Positions 50,058 to 60,851 are shown, numbered from the stretch's first letter. The stretch: 64,000 bases of DNA from Prochlorococcus sp. AG-409-M05 (GCA_003215435.1 QCKJ01000003.1:62001-126000); one strand, 5' to 3'. A program made the numbers and translations. Notes: generated by a model not told the origin, from the letters alone.

Positions 50058-51494
50058 TTAATTAGTTGCAAGATTCCGAAAACGAGTGAACTGTGGTTCA
50101 AATAAAAGTTTGACAGTCCCAACAGGGCCGTTGCGATGTTTAGTCACAATCAACTCTGTAATTCCTCGATCAGGAGTCTCTGGGTTGTAATACTCATCTC
50201 GATAAATCATCAACACCAAATCAGCATCTTGCTCAATTGATCCAGATTCCCTTAAGTCACTCAGCATTGGCCTTTTATTAGTACGAGACTCTACGCCTCT
50301 ACTTAATTGAGACAACGCTATAACAGGTACCTTCATCTCTCTAGCCATCGCCTTCAAACCCCGAGTGATTCGAGATAATTCTTGGACACGATTATCTGGC
50401 GTTGATCCTTCCATTAATTGAAGATAATCAATAACAACTAGTCCTAACTCTTTGCCTTGTTCAGCAATCAAGCGCCTACACAAAGAGCGCATTTCCAAAA
50501 CACCGAGATTTGGCTTGTCATCGATGTAAATCGGTAGCTGGCCGAGAGTATTAATACCCTGGCCAAGCAGAGGCCATTCCTCTTGTTGCAAACGACCCGT
50601 TCTCAACCGGCCACTTTCAATACCAACCTCCATTGAAAGAAGCCGATAAGTCAGCTGTTCCTTACTCATCTCAAGGCTGAAAACACACACTGGCAAGTTA
50701 TGGAGTTGAGCAACATTTTTTGCAAGATTCAAAACGATCGAGGTTTTTCCCATGGCCGGCCGACCAGCAACAATAATTAGATCACTTCGTTGTAATCCCT
50801 GAGTCATTGCATCAAGGTCATAGAAATTCACTGGGATTCCAGCAACTGAAGTCCCTAGAGAACGACTCTCGATTTCATTGAACGTACTCGTAAGAATTTC
50901 TGCTGTTGGAGTAAGGCCTTTAGAAGGCTTCTCTTGACTAATTTGAAAAATGCTCTGCTCCGCTTTATCTAAAACCTCTTCCATTGGCATACCTTGATCA
51001 AATCCCAATTGAATGACTTCATTACCTGAACGAATCAATTGGCGCCTTAAGAACTTATCCATGACCAACTTGGCCACTTGTTCAATAGAAGCAGTTGAGG
51101 TAACCCGCTCAACAAGTTCAATCAAACGATTACTACCCCCCACTTTTTCCAAAGAGCCTGTATCTGCAAGCCATGCACTCATAGCAGTTAAATCTGTCGG
51201 CTTCCCCTGGGAATACAGCATCAAAGCTGTTCTATAAATCTCTCTATGGGCATTGAGATAAAAAGCCTCAGGCTGAAGTAAATCAGCAACCCTGCTAATC
51301 GCATCAGGGTCTAAAAGGATCCCTCCTAAAACAGCTTCTTCTGCCTCTAGATTCTGAGGTGGAATCGAATCCGGTAAAGATTCAAAGTTTGGAGGTCCAT
51401 GTGATTTTGAAGGCTTGCCTAAAGAACGAGAGCCTTCAGCCAAATCACCGCCGTTATCAGATAAAGGAACACTCACCATATCTCTGAAGCTCAA
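50058..51494 (-). CDS. dnaB: Replicative DNA helicase DnaB
   Basis: Hexameric 5'-3' helicase at the replication fork. The N-terminal domain begins [22 protein letters not shown]; the RecA-like motor has the P-loop [16 protein letters not shown], Walker [20 protein letters not shown] and the C-terminal [14 protein letters not shown]. 478 residues with a 40-residue polar N-terminal tail. No intein is inserted at the P-loop, unlike in some cyanobacterial dnaB genes. rplI lies 43 bases upstream on the same strand. Confidence 0.97.
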   Translation of the reverse strand: MSFRDMVSVPLSDNGGDLAEGSRSLGKPSKSHGPPNFESLPDSIPPQNLEAEEAVLGGILLDPDAISRVADLLQPEAFYLNAHREIYRTALMLYSQGKPTDLTAMSAWLADTGSLEKVGGSNRLIELVERVTSTASIEQVAKLVMDKFLRRQLIRSGNEVIQLGFDQGMPMEEVLDKAEQSIFQISQEKPSKGLTPTAEILTSTFNEIESRSLGTSVAGIPVNFYDLDAMTQGLQRSDLIIVAGRPAMGKTSIVLNLAKNVAQLHNLPVCVFSLEMSKEQLTYRLLSMEVGIESGRLRTGRLQQEEWPLLGQGINTLGQLPIYIDDKPNLGVLEMRSLCRRLIAEQGKELGLVVIDYLQLMEGSTPDNRVQELSRITRGLKAMAREMKVPVIALSQLSRGVESRTNKRPMLSDLRESGSIEQDADLVLMIYRDEYYNPETPDRGITELIVTKHRNGPVGTVKLLFEPQFTRFRNLATN

Positions 51495-51537
51495 ATAGAA
51501 GGGGCGAAATTTGGTTTACTAAAACCCCTAAAAAGGT

Positions 51538-51996
51538 TCAATAGCTCACCACTTCGAGATTGATCTCGGCTGTTACTTCACTGTGCAATTTCACTTGCAC
51601 TTTGTACTTTCCAGTGCGATGGATTTCTGGAACGATAATATCTCGACGGTCAATCGCTTTTTTAGTTGTCTCTTCTATAACCTCAGCGACATCACCGTTT
51701 GTGACAGTACCAAATAAAACTTCATCCTCCCCTATCTGCTTCTTAACAGTAAATCTACCAATTGTGACCAAAGCAGTTTGAAAATCGAGCGCTTCTTGTT
51801 TTAAAGCTGCTTCTTGTTCCAACTGCTTAGCTCGACGATGCTTTACCTGTTTAAGCACAGCTGTTGTTACAGGAAGTGCCTTCCCATAAGGGAGCAAAAA
51901 ATTCCGCGCATACCCGGGAGCTACCTCTACTAAGTCCCCATCCTTACCCAGACTGAGAACATCCTCACTCAGGACAACTTTGACTCGTTTAGCCAT
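51538..51996 (-). CDS. rplI: 50S ribosomal protein L9
   Basis: Binds 23S rRNA through its N-terminal domain and extends a long helix. Start [38 protein letters not shown] is canonical; a central helix ([20 protein letters not shown]) and a C-terminal domain ending EINLEVVSY follow. 152 residues. The rplI-dnaB order is common in bacteria. Confidence 0.97.
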   Translation of the reverse strand: MAKRVKVVLSEDVLSLGKDGDLVEVAPGYARNFLLPYGKALPVTTAVLKQVKHRRAKQLEQEAALKQEALDFQTALVTIGRFTVKKQIGEDEVLFGTVTNGDVAEVIEETTKKAIDRRDIIVPEIHRTGKYKVQVKLHSEVTAEINLEVVSY

Positions 51997-52036
51997 AAGG
52001 AAAAAAAACCAACGAAATTTACTCAGATAAACAAGT

Positions 52037-52972
52037 TTACGCTGAGACAGGGAGCTTAATCTTTGTTGCTAAGCCAAGAGTCCTTAAAAGACGAATATGT
52101 TGCCAAGTCAAATCAACCTGACCAGGATAAATTCCTTGTCTAGCTGAATGAGGAAAAGCATGGTGATTATTGTGCCAACCTTCTCCAAAAGTCAAAGCTG
52201 CCACCCACGGGTTGTTTTTTGATCCATCTCCACTTTCAAAAACCACATCACCCCATCGATGAGTCGCAGAATTCACTAACCAAGTGACGTGATACACAAA
52301 AACTAACCTTAGAGGAATTCCCCATAACACCATTGACCAACCACCCACACCACTATTTATGCCTATACAAAAAAGTAAAATCCCTAAAGGAATTTGCAAA
52401 AGTAAAAAATTCTTGTTTAGCCAGCAGTAATAAGGGTCTATAGACAAATCACCCGTAAGTCTAGGGACAGCTCTCATAGCTGGAATAGATTCAAACATCC
52501 AGCCCATGTGACTCCACCAAAAACCCTTTTTACTGTTGTGATGATCAGCATCAGTATCAGAAAACTTGTGATGATGACGATGTAGTCCTACCCAATCAAT
52601 TGGACCGTGCTGACAGCTCAAAGCCCCACATGTGGCAAAGAATCTTTCAAGCCATCTAGGAACTCGAAAAGCACGATGCGAGAGAAGCCTGTGATAACCA
52701 AGTGTTACGCCTAGACAAGCAGTAATCCAATACAGAACAAGAAAACCAGTAAATGCTTGAAAACTCCAGAATCCCGGGAACAAAGCAACAATTGACAGCA
52801 CATGGATGATGATCATGAATCCGATCGTTCCCCACCTACGCTGCTCTTTAGCCTTATAAGAAGATGAACCTAGAGGAGGTTGATTCTGCAGCCGTAGGGA
52901 TGTAGAAATAGCCTTCTCATAGGCAACTGGCCTACAAATAGATGAATTCACGCTGGCCATGCTGGCAACCAT
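52037..52972 (-). CDS. desC: Acyl-lipid delta-9 fatty acid desaturase
   Basis: Membrane di-iron enzyme adding a cis double bond to lipid-bound acyl chains. The three histidine boxes are present: [15 protein letters not shown] and [10 protein letters not shown], with four membrane helices. The ATG at 52972 gives 311 residues; a longer frame to 53023 overlaps the divergent gene. [22 protein letters not shown] and the [18 protein letters not shown] tail match cyanobacterial DesC. A paralogue lies at 53755. Confidence 0.92.
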   Translation of the reverse strand: MVASMASVNSSICRPVAYEKAISTSLRLQNQPPLGSSSYKAKEQRRWGTIGFMIIIHVLSIVALFPGFWSFQAFTGFLVLYWITACLGVTLGYHRLLSHRAFRVPRWLERFFATCGALSCQHGPIDWVGLHRHHHKFSDTDADHHNSKKGFWWSHMGWMFESIPAMRAVPRLTGDLSIDPYYCWLNKNFLLLQIPLGILLFCIGINSGVGGWSMVLWGIPLRLVFVYHVTWLVNSATHRWGDVVFESGDGSKNNPWVAALTFGEGWHNNHHAFPHSARQGIYPGQVDLTWQHIRLLRTLGLATKIKLPVSA

Positions 52973-52987
52973 GAATAATTCTCTGAA

Positions 52988-53770
52988 TTGTTGGCCAATA
53001 TAAACGATACGAATCCTTATCACTTGGAAAAGCCTGATATTAAGTCTGATTGCAAAGCTAAGTCGTATCGCGAACAGCTAAAGCAGGGCAGGCAAGCCAT
53101 GGCACATCTCATTCATGTATGGCATGAGCGCAATGGTTGGTCTCATAAAGTTCTACCAGCACTTACTGAATGCCTAGAACTTGGACGATTACACAGTTCT
53201 CAAATTTCAAATCTTCGTAATGGGAAGCTAGCCTCTCCTAGCCCAGAGGTATTTCTTGCAATAGCACAAGCAAACTTTGTGCTTCATTCAGGAATAGCGA
53301 AAATCAAAGATCATCTTGCAGAAATTCATCCAGAATTACTCAAAGTTCTAGCAGAGTCAGCTATTCCTATAAAGACAGAAAATGGTGACCCAATAAGTGC
53401 TGGCAACCTGTTTGAAATTTTTGTTGGCTTATCACCTTTACCCAAAAGCTTTGATTGGTTTATTGAAGATAGTGAGTCAACTGAATTAAGTGCTGCTCTT
53501 TCGGACTATCTATGCAATGGCAAAGCCTGGCGTAATTGTCGTGAAAAAGTTTTAGCAGCTTATCCAGCAATCAAGCCGCAAAGACGAGAACGATTTGCAG
53601 CAGTAATGGCAGGACTCAGAGACTACAGCGCAGAAGAACTTGATGGGGAATTACTTGATTTATACACAACTCAAAAATCACTTAGAAAAAATTCAGATGT
53701 ATCTGTAGATATTTTTCTAAATGACCTTCGAAAACATGCAAGATTTTTACAGTCTCAGGAATCAACTTGA
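52988..53770 (+). CDS. Hypothetical protein with helix-turn-helix-like region
   Basis: 260 residues from TTG 52988. An N-terminal basic stretch leads into MAHLIHVWHERNGWSHKVLPAL and SSQISNLRNGKLASPSPEVFLAIAQAN, which resembles a Cro/C1-type DNA-binding unit. The rest is helical and unrecognised. It lies between two delta-9 desaturase genes: divergent from the first and tail-to-tail with the second (16-bp overlap). A role in controlling membrane lipid desaturation is a position-based guess. The start is uncertain. Confidence 0.65.
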   Translation: MLANINDTNPYHLEKPDIKSDCKAKSYREQLKQGRQAMAHLIHVWHERNGWSHKVLPALTECLELGRLHSSQISNLRNGKLASPSPEVFLAIAQANFVLHSGIAKIKDHLAEIHPELLKVLAESAIPIKTENGDPISAGNLFEIFVGLSPLPKSFDWFIEDSESTELSAALSDYLCNGKAWRNCREKVLAAYPAIKPQRRERFAAVMAGLRDYSAEELDGELLDLYTTQKSLRKNSDVSVDIFLNDLRKHARFLQSQEST

Positions 53771-54675
53771 CTATATCTAGCTTGCCTAACCTGACGAGCC
53801 CATCCAAGACGCCGGAGAAACTTTATATGCTGCCAAGTAATATCAAACTCAAACCATCTCAAACCATGACGAGCACTCATGGGATGAGCATGATGATTGT
53901 TATGCCAACCTTCTCCAAAAGAAAGCAAAGCAACCCACCAACAATTTCGCGAAAGGTCAGGACAGTCAAAATTCCTATAGCCAAAAGTATGGGTAGCGGA
54001 ATTAACCAACCATGTCACGTGATAGACAACAACCAAACGCAAAGGAATAGCCCAAAGGACAAGACCTGCTCCACCTCCATGGATGTTCGCAAGCTCGCCA
54101 TACCAATACAGGGCTAAAACCAAAGGGATTTGAAGCAGTAGAAACCAATGATCAAGCCACCTAAAAAAAGGATCAGAAATCAAGTCTCCTGCAAAACGAT
54201 GACTATGTCTTAATGCAGGAATCTCATGAAGCATCCATTCACTATGACTCCACCAAAAACCTCTTTTTGCATCATGATGATCATTAGGTTGATCAGAAAA
54301 CTTATGGTGGTGACGATGCAAAGCAACCCATTCAATTGGACCGCTTTGGCACGCTAACGAACCCATAACAACAAGAACTCTCTCTACCCAACGCGGAGCC
54401 TCGAAGCTCCTATGAGCAACAAGCCTATGGAGTCCAAGAGTCACTCCAAGAACCGTTATCCAATAGAGAAATCCAAATGCTGCTAAGCCCTGCCAACTCC
54501 AAAAACGCGGTAATAATGCAAAAGTCGCTGCAACATGCATTATCAACATAAAAGAAGTGGTACCTGCCCTGAATCGTCTTTGACTACTAGGCAAACGCTC
54601 ACGAGGCGCGCTCATCCCTGCCCTAAGACGTAAATCACGCGAGATTGCAGAAGATGCTTTATCAGTAGAAATCAA
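53755..54675 (-). CDS. Acyl-lipid delta-9 fatty acid desaturase, second copy
   Basis: Same family as the gene at 52037: histidine boxes [15 protein letters not shown] and HNNHHAHPMSAR, and the same [11 protein letters not shown] and FDITWQHIKFLRRLGWA ends. TTG at 54675 is preferred because AAAGGAAC precedes it at good spacing, giving 306 residues; an in-frame TTG at 54741 is possible. The two copies differ throughout, so this is an old duplication or separate acquisition rather than a recent one. Acyl position or temperature response may differ (inference). Confidence 0.9.
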   Translation of the reverse strand: MISTDKASSAISRDLRLRAGMSAPRERLPSSQRRFRAGTTSFMLIMHVAATFALLPRFWSWQGLAAFGFLYWITVLGVTLGLHRLVAHRSFEAPRWVERVLVVMGSLACQSGPIEWVALHRHHHKFSDQPNDHHDAKRGFWWSHSEWMLHEIPALRHSHRFAGDLISDPFFRWLDHWFLLLQIPLVLALYWYGELANIHGGGAGLVLWAIPLRLVVVYHVTWLVNSATHTFGYRNFDCPDLSRNCWWVALLSFGEGWHNNHHAHPMSARHGLRWFEFDITWQHIKFLRRLGWARQVRQARYSQVDS

Positions 54676-54782
54676 GAGAAGTTCCTTTAAGTGAAAAATG
54701 CAGTACGTCCAGAATGTGAGATTTGAAGAAAGGAAGAGCAACTATCAGAATCTAAAGGAACCATAAACCCTTCCCGAAAACT

Positions 54783-56087
54783 TTGGATAGAACAACTTCA
54801 CATGAATTAGATGAAAAGCGAATTGAGACTTGGGCTGAAAAGCATATAGCCACAGTTTCAAAAAGCCTCAAAACGCTCTCAAACAAGCGGACAGAAGCAG
54901 TAATGATCGGAATGAGCAAGGTTTTAGACGCATTTTCAAAAGAACAAGTTGGGACTCACCACTTCTCTTCTATGACTGGATATGGCCATGGAGACCAAGG
55001 AAGAGAAGTAATCGATAAGGTGTTTGCAAAAGTACTGGGAGCTGAAAAAGCGGCAGTTCGACTCCAATTCGTTAGTGGAACACATGCTATTGCTGCGGCC
55101 CTGTTTGGAGTACTACGACCTGGAGAAACACTTCTATCAATAACTGGTAAGCCCTACGAAACACTTGAAGAAGTAATTGGAATCAGAGGGGCTAAGCAAG
55201 GGTCTCTAATTGAATTTGGGATCTCTTATGAAGAACTAGATCTGAATCCGGAAGGCAAGGTGGATTTTTCAGCTTTACAGAAAGCATTGGCTTTGCCATT
55301 AAAAATGGTATTTATTCAAAGGAGCTCTGGTTATACATGGCGACCATCTTTATCTATTCAAGATATCAAAGAAATATGTGACTTGGTTCATAAATATCAA
55401 CCAAAATGTATTTGTTTTGTGGACAATTGCTATGGAGAGTTTGTTGAAGAAAAAGAACCGACAGAAGTTGGTGCTGATCTGATCGCAGGATCCTTAATCA
55501 AAAACCTTGGTGGAACAATTGTTCCAACTGGAGGATATGTTGCAGGCAAAGCTGAATTAGTTGAAAGTGCCTGCTGCAGACTTACATCACCAGGTATTGG
55601 CAGTAAAGGTGGAACAAGTTTTGATCTGAACAGACTTATTTTTCAAGGATTATTTCTTGCACCTCAAATGATTAGCGAAGCATTAATAGGAGCAGATCTA
55701 ATTGCTGGGGTTTTTCATGAGCTTGGCTTTAGCGTAAAGCCTGGACTAGGCGAAAATAGAAGCGACATCATTCAATCCATTCAATTCGGTAACGCAGAAT
55801 CCGTAAAGGTGGTCTGCAAGGCATTCCAAGCATGTTCTCCTATTGATTCATACCTTGATCCAATTCCTGCCACCATGCCAGGCTATGAGAGTAAATTAAT
55901 AATGGCAGGAGGCACTTTTATTGATGGCAGTACCAGCGAATTTTCTGCTGATGCACCCTTGAAACCCCCATACAATCTTTATATACAAGGAGGAACTCAC
56001 CACACTCACATCAAACTAGTGCTAAAAAAAGCCCTCATTTCCCTAATTAAGGCAGATTTATTAAAGCTTCCGAACAATGCCCTTTAA
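54783..56087 (+). CDS. Methionine gamma-lyase-family PLP protein (aluminum-resistance type)
   Basis: 434-residue fold-type I PLP enzyme of the Met_gamma_lyase family once called aluminum-resistance proteins. Seen: HHFSSMTGYGHGDQGRE, VSGTHAIAAALFGVLRPGE, CFVDNCYGEFVE, and the PLP lysine in LIKNLGGTIVPTGGYVAG. The C-terminal YIQGGTHHTHIKLVLKKALI is typical. The substrate is uncertain; the family is rarely studied. TTG start at 54783. It overlaps gcvH by 11 bases, so it may be in the same transcript as the glycine cleavage genes. Confidence 0.85.
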   Translation: MDRTTSHELDEKRIETWAEKHIATVSKSLKTLSNKRTEAVMIGMSKVLDAFSKEQVGTHHFSSMTGYGHGDQGREVIDKVFAKVLGAEKAAVRLQFVSGTHAIAAALFGVLRPGETLLSITGKPYETLEEVIGIRGAKQGSLIEFGISYEELDLNPEGKVDFSALQKALALPLKMVFIQRSSGYTWRPSLSIQDIKEICDLVHKYQPKCICFVDNCYGEFVEEKEPTEVGADLIAGSLIKNLGGTIVPTGGYVAGKAELVESACCRLTSPGIGSKGGTSFDLNRLIFQGLFLAPQMISEALIGADLIAGVFHELGFSVKPGLGENRSDIIQSIQFGNAESVKVVCKAFQACSPIDSYLDPIPATMPGYESKLIMAGGTFIDGSTSEFSADAPLKPPYNLYIQGGTHHTHIKLVLKKALISLIKADLLKLPNNAL

Positions 56088-56466
56088 TTTCCCAGATAAT
56101 TTTCGCTACGCGGACAGCCATGAATATGCATTCATGGATAATGATCTCATCAGAGTAGGAATAAGCGAATTTGCGGTTGACCAACTTGGAGACATCGTTT
56201 TTGTAGACCTCCCAGAGGTCGGAACGCAATTAAAAAAAGGAAACACATTTGGTTCTATTGAATCAGTAAAAGCCGTAGAGGATGTCTATTCCCCGGTAAG
56301 TGGTGAAGTGATTGAACGAAATGAATCCGTTCTCTCCAATCCTGAGGAACTCCAGAATGATCCCCACGGCGAAGGTTGGTTAATGATTCTGCGTCCCGAG
56401 AATTCATCTGAACTTAAAGAACTCATGGATTCATCTGCTTACGCAAATAAAGTTGGTGCAAATTAA
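56077..56466 (+). CDS. gcvH: Glycine cleavage system H protein
   Basis: Lipoyl carrier of the glycine cleavage system. The lipoylation site is seen as GSIESVKAVEDVYSPVSGEV, with the central lysine. Start FPDNFRYADSHEYAFMDNDLIRVGISEFAVDQLGDIVFVDLPEVG is canonical. 129 residues. Followed by gcvP after 77 bases; no glycine riboswitch was seen in that gap. gcvT and the lpd gene are not in this window. Confidence 0.96.
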   Translation: MPFNFPDNFRYADSHEYAFMDNDLIRVGISEFAVDQLGDIVFVDLPEVGTQLKKGNTFGSIESVKAVEDVYSPVSGEVIERNESVLSNPEELQNDPHGEGWLMILRPENSSELKELMDSSAYANKVGAN

Positions 56467-56543
56467 ATCAACAAAACACAGTCTGAGCATCAACTATTAA
56501 AAAGTTTTTCTAAGGTTCCTATTCACTTAGCAATTTTTAGACC

Positions 56544-59465
56544 GTGCCTAACCAACGGTCGGTAGAAACTTCAAACCTCGAAGCTTCTCCATTTCTCAAA
56601 AGACATATTGGACCCAGTCCTTCTGAGCAAAGAAAAATGCTCAAGCAGCTAGGCCAACAAGATCTAGATGGTTTCATCTCAAAGGTCATTCCTGCAGAGA
56701 TTCTTGATGCAAAACCCTCTACTGACCTGCTTTCGGAAGGTTGTAGTGAGATAGACGCATTGAAAGAACTTCGTGAAATAGCGAAGGCAAATAAGCCCTT
56801 CCGTTCACTTATAGGCCTGGGTTATCACGGAACAGCAACACCTCCACTCATCCAACGACAAATCCTTGAAAACCCTTCTTGGTATACGGCCTATACGCCT
56901 TATCAAGCTGAAATCTCTCAAGGGAGGCTCGAAGCACTTTTCAATTTCCAGACCTTAATCAGTGAATTAACTGGATTACCAATTGCTAATGCTTCATTAC
57001 TTGATGAAGGAACAGCAGCAGCTGAAGCGATGAATTTGAGTTATTCAGTCTGCAAACAGACATCCGCAAAACGTTTCCTAGTAGACATCCAAATTCTTCC
57101 TCAAACACTTGCAGTTCTTAAAACCCGAGCTGAGCCACTGGGAATCCAGTTGGAAATCAATGAGCCAGATAAATTCGATTTTAATAAGGAAGTCTTTGGT
57201 GTGCTCCTGCAATTACCTGGATCCAAAGGGAGACTTTGGGATCCCTCATCAATTGTTGAAAAAGCTCATTCTGTAAACTCTCTTGTAACAGTTGCAATTG
57301 ATCCGTTAAGTCAGGTTTTACTTGCTCCAATTGGTCATCTTGGAGTTGATATTGCAGTTGGAAGTACACAACGCTTTGGGATCCCGATAGGTTTCGGTGG
57401 ACCTCATGCGGCCTTTTTCGCAACTAGAGAAAACTTTAAGAGGCAAGTCCCAGGAAGACTTGTTGGTCAATCTGTAGATTCGGAAGGAAAGCCGGCACTC
57501 CGGCTAGCGCTACAAACAAGAGAGCAACATATACGAAGGGATAAAGCCACCAGCAATATCTGTACAGCTCAGGTTTTACTTGCAGTAATGGCAGGTTTTT
57601 ATGCAATTCACCATGGACCTGAAGGACTCGAGAAAATCGCCTATCGAATACTACTTTTGCGTAAAAAGTTAGAGCAAGGGCTACATGATCTCAACTATAA
57701 AATTAATCAAGAAACTCGATTTGACACCATCGAAGTTATTTGCGAGGAAGCCCCTAATATTCATCATTTAGCACACATCGCAGGGTTTAATTTACGTGTT
57801 CTACCACTAGGTTCTAATGAAGAGAATGCAAAAGGGTTTGGCATCACTCTTGATGAACTAAGTAATGAAAAAGAACTTAATCAGCTTCTCAAAATCTTTT
57901 CAGAAGCTAAGGGACAACCCCTAAAAATTCAAGAAATATCTGAATTAACTCTTGAACAGCTACTTCCTAAATTACCCCTGAGAAACCGTCCTTGGTTACA
58001 GCAAAAGATTTTCCATCTATATAGAAGTGAGACTGAGTTAATGAGGTATATGCAAAAGCTGGTAAATAAAGATTTTTCACTAGTTCACGGAATGATCCCA
58101 CTGGGAAGCTGCACAATGAAACTCAATGCTGCAGCAGAATTAGCTCCCATTAGTTGGAAAGAGTTTTCTTCTCTGCATCCCTTCTCTCCAAATAACCAAT
58201 CAAAAGGTTACCAAAAGATCATCAAAGACCTAGAGAGATGGTTGAGTACTCTTACAGGTTTTGCAGGAGTCTCCTTACAACCTAATTCTGGTTCCCAAGG
58301 TGAATTTGCAGGCCTATTAGTTATTCAAGCATGGCATAAATCACGTGGTGAATCTTTTAGAGATGTTTGCCTAATCCCTACAAGTGCACATGGCACTAAT
58401 CCAGCAAGTTCTGTAATGGCTGGGCTTAGAGTTATTCCTATATCCTGTGACAAAGAAGGAAATATCGATCTCAAAGATCTTGAAGAAAAAGCAAAGTTAC
58501 ATTCCAGCAAATTAGCAGCTCTAATGGTTACTTACCCATCAACACATGGGGTCTTTGAACCAAAAATCAATGAAATATGTGAAACCATTCATCACTATGG
58601 TGGACAGATTTACTTAGATGGTGCAAACCTCAATGCTCAAGTTGGGCTTTGCAGGCCAGGTAATTATGGGGCAGATGTTTGCCATCTCAACTTACATAAA
58701 ACATTCTGCATCCCGCATGGGGGTGGTGGGCCTGGAATAGGTCCCATAGCAGTAGCAAAGCATTTAATTCCATTCTTGCCTGGACATCCATTAATCAAAT
58801 GCGGAGGAATCCAAGCAGTGTCTCCTGTTTCCTCAGCACCCTTTGGGAGTGCATCCATTTTGCCTATAAGTTGGATGTACTTACGAATGATGGGAGCCAA
58901 AGGACTACGGCAAGCAAGCTCAATAGCATTACTGTCTGCCAATTACATTGCGGAGCAACTTAATCCATACTTCCCTGTGTTATTTAAAGGGCCTACTGGC
59001 TTAGTAGCACATGAATGCATATTGGATCTCAGTGAACTCAAGAGGTCAACTGGAGTCGAAGTGGATGATGTTGCAAAACGACTAATGGACTATGGGTTTC
59101 ATGCTCCAACAGTTAGCTGGCCTGTCTCTGGCTCACTAATGGTTGAGCCCACCGAGAGTGAAAGTCTCAATGAGCTCAACCGTTTCTGCCAGGCAATGAT
59201 ATCGATTCACAAAGAAGCAGACGCAATTAAAAACAAAGAGTTCGATCCAAAAAACAACCCTCTCAAACGCTCTCCCCATACATTGAAAGCCATCAGCTCA
59301 GATATATGGGACCGCCCTTACACAAGAGAACAAGCTGCTTTCCCTCAACCTTGTCTAGAAGATAACAAATTTTGGCCAGCAGTTTCCCGCGTAGACAATG
59401 CTTACGGTGACAGGAACTTGGTCTGTTCATGTCGCAGTGTTGAAGACCTTGCAGATCAGGGGTAA
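56544..59465 (+). CDS. gcvP: Glycine dehydrogenase (decarboxylating), P protein
   Basis: PLP enzyme that decarboxylates glycine and passes the aminomethyl group to GcvH, important in photorespiration in cyanobacteria. Single-chain form of 973 residues. N-terminal [17 protein letters not shown], the internal [23 protein letters not shown], and the C-terminal half with [14 protein letters not shown], the PLP site [16 protein letters not shown] and SWMYLRMMG. It follows gcvH on the same strand and is probably cotranscribed. Confidence 0.97.
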   Translation: MPNQRSVETSNLEASPFLKRHIGPSPSEQRKMLKQLGQQDLDGFISKVIPAEILDAKPSTDLLSEGCSEIDALKELREIAKANKPFRSLIGLGYHGTATPPLIQRQILENPSWYTAYTPYQAEISQGRLEALFNFQTLISELTGLPIANASLLDEGTAAAEAMNLSYSVCKQTSAKRFLVDIQILPQTLAVLKTRAEPLGIQLEINEPDKFDFNKEVFGVLLQLPGSKGRLWDPSSIVEKAHSVNSLVTVAIDPLSQVLLAPIGHLGVDIAVGSTQRFGIPIGFGGPHAAFFATRENFKRQVPGRLVGQSVDSEGKPALRLALQTREQHIRRDKATSNICTAQVLLAVMAGFYAIHHGPEGLEKIAYRILLLRKKLEQGLHDLNYKINQETRFDTIEVICEEAPNIHHLAHIAGFNLRVLPLGSNEENAKGFGITLDELSNEKELNQLLKIFSEAKGQPLKIQEISELTLEQLLPKLPLRNRPWLQQKIFHLYRSETELMRYMQKLVNKDFSLVHGMIPLGSCTMKLNAAAELAPISWKEFSSLHPFSPNNQSKGYQKIIKDLERWLSTLTGFAGVSLQPNSGSQGEFAGLLVIQAWHKSRGESFRDVCLIPTSAHGTNPASSVMAGLRVIPISCDKEGNIDLKDLEEKAKLHSSKLAALMVTYPSTHGVFEPKINEICETIHHYGGQIYLDGANLNAQVGLCRPGNYGADVCHLNLHKTFCIPHGGGGPGIGPIAVAKHLIPFLPGHPLIKCGGIQAVSPVSSAPFGSASILPISWMYLRMMGAKGLRQASSIALLSANYIAEQLNPYFPVLFKGPTGLVAHECILDLSELKRSTGVEVDDVAKRLMDYGFHAPTVSWPVSGSLMVEPTESESLNELNRFCQAMISIHKEADAIKNKEFDPKNNPLKRSPHTLKAISSDIWDRPYTREQAAFPQPCLEDNKFWPAVSRVDNAYGDRNLVCSCRSVEDLADQG

Positions 59466-59515
59466 TAGACACCACCCCTGGTGTTATGGCAAAAAAAGAG
59501 GTAAATTTTCACTGA

Positions 59516-59533
59516 AAACCAAAATTTTGGTTT
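59516..59533. repeat. 18-bp perfect palindrome
   Basis: AAACCAAAATTTTGGTTT is a perfect inverted repeat in the 137-bp gap between gcvP and the next gene. A second hairpin ACACCA/TGGTGT with a CCCC loop lies just after the gcvP stop (59469-59484). Either could end the gcv transcript, though neither is followed by a clear T run, so the 18-mer could also be an operator. Confidence 0.6.
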
Positions 59534-59602
59534 GATTTTGGCTGCGTTCATCGATTTTTTAAGTAGAATCGGCCGCAGCGGCACAGTTCGCTTGGGGACA
59601 GC

Positions 59603-59863
59603 ATGAAGAAAAACACTTCACGCAATCAATCTGTAAAGCTGCTTGAAGCAAAAGATTTGAAACTTCCAAATCTTCCCGACGGGTTAGAAGCTTCACTCAG
59701 TGGAGGTAAAACTCTTACTATTGATGGAACAAATGTTATTCGCGTTCCATTTGGCATCAGAACACCGCGGAAACAAAGACCTACTCAACCAGAAAGATTA
59801 ACGACATTGATATTGACCTTTCAAAATTCAGGAAATCCAACCCCACCGCCTCAAGCAGCCTGA
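59603..59863 (+). CDS. Hypothetical small protein
   Basis: 86 residues, ATG preceded by GGGGAC. Polar, basic N-terminus (MKKNTSRNQSVKLLEAKDLKL), then GKTLTIDGTNVIRVPFGIRTPRKQRPTQ and a Pro-rich end (GNPTPPPQAA). No membrane segment or known motif. It overlaps the minus-strand gene by 13 bases. Possibly a conserved picocyanobacterial orphan; not recognised. Confidence 0.62.
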   Translation: MKKNTSRNQSVKLLEAKDLKLPNLPDGLEASLSGGKTLTIDGTNVIRVPFGIRTPRKQRPTQPERLTTLILTFQNSGNPTPPPQAA

Positions 59864-60078
59864 TCAATCTGGCTCGAATTATTTTTATATTCTTCTTTTG
59901 AAAGGCGAAATCTAAGTATTGCTTTCACTTCATCTAGAGAATTAGCTTTAGCTCGAAAGGGTAACAAAGAAGACATAGGGCTACGCTCTGGACGAACTAG
60001 CCAAGTGTTATTTCCCTGTGGTAATAGAAGAAACCCTCTATACCGAACTGCAAAGTCATGTCCAGAGGAAAGTTCCAT
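59851..60078 (-). CDS. Hypothetical small protein
   Basis: 75 residues from ATG 60078 (a TTG at 60087 is the next in-frame alternative). MELSSGHDFAVRYRGFLLLPQGNNTWLVRPERSP looks like a compact beta-rich unit, followed by a helical SLDEVKAILRFRL. Function unknown. Its upstream 240-bp gap to the FMN reductase gene has no other convincing gene. Confidence 0.62.
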   Translation of the reverse strand: MELSSGHDFAVRYRGFLLLPQGNNTWLVRPERSPMSSLLPFRAKANSLDEVKAILRFRLSKEEYKNNSSQIDQAA

Positions 60079-60323
60079 ATTGGGCAATAACTAAAACCAG
60101 GAGATTTTTATGCACACAATATATAGCGTTTGAGTCAATTCTTAGAAATCTGTCAGCATTAGAAAATAAAAAGATGAAATCTCTACACAAGCATTCTCTT
60201 ATAAGGTTTCTCTCCCTTGGAAAGGATCAAGGATACAACCTCTCGTATCTCGCACATTCAAAATAAAAGCGCTAGATATAGTGAATAGAAGTAAAAAGTG
60301 GATATCTTTAAAAGCTATTCGAT

Positions 60324-60851
60324 CTACAAGTCAAGCTTGGTCATTTGTAGCAATCGTCGGAGCAAATCTTGAATAGCTTCATCAGTGGCAGGCTTACTTG
60401 AATTACTCATAAGTTGACGCCCTACTACCTGTGCACCTAAGTGGGTCAATTGAATCCTTAAAGAAAGCAATAACTCCATCCCTCCTCCCCCAGAAAAGCT
60501 AGCAATAGCGATTGGCCTTCCATTAAACAAATGTCGAAAATTATCTCCTTGCACAGATAACCATGCAATAGCACTTGTTAAAACAGGAGGTATCGAACCA
60601 TTGTATTCAGGTGCACAAATCACCCATCGAGAAACAGATCCCATCTCTTGAGTTAAGTCAAGAGCAGTAGGCGGTATTCCAGAAGCCTCATGGGTTCGAG
60701 GGTTATATAGAGGAAGATCCAACTCAGTTAAATCAACCAATTTTGATTTCGCTCCTAGTTCCTTAGAAGCCTGAACAAAACGTTTAGCTAATTTGAGATT
60801 TTCGCCATTACTAGCTGTAATTACCAGCAAATCATTTTTAGTGGATGTCAT
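60324..60851 (-). CDS. NADPH-dependent FMN reductase family protein
   Basis: 175 residues from ATG 60851, selected because GAGGAG lies about eight bases upstream; a longer frame to 60881 is rejected. Flavodoxin-like fold: LLVITASNGENLKLAKRFVQASKEL, the FMN loop APEYNGSIPPVLTSAIAWL and SFSGGGGMELLLSLR. Reduces FMN, quinones or metals using NAD(P)H in this family. It lies 46 bases after the flv1-type gene on the same strand, so it may act with the flavodiiron proteins (inference). Confidence 0.88.
   Translation of the reverse strand: MTSTKNDLLVITASNGENLKLAKRFVQASKELGAKSKLVDLTELDLPLYNPRTHEASGIPPTALDLTQEMGSVSRWVICAPEYNGSIPPVLTSAIAWLSVQGDNFRHLFNGRPIAIASFSGGGGMELLLSLRIQLTHLGAQVVGRQLMSNSSKPATDEAIQDLLRRLLQMTKLDL

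Noticed and set aside
50058-51494. Intein in dnaB
   Set aside because: The P-loop and flanking motifs are contiguous and the length is that of an uninterrupted DnaB.
56467-56543. Glycine riboswitch between gcvH and gcvP
   Set aside because: Only 77 bases, with no recognisable paired aptamer core.
60018-60266. Plus-strand frame of 82 codons between the orphan gene and the FMN reductase gene
   Set aside because: Starts inside the minus-strand gene, composition not protein-like. The well-spaced CAGGAG/ATG inside it (ATG at 60110) hits a stop after seven codons.
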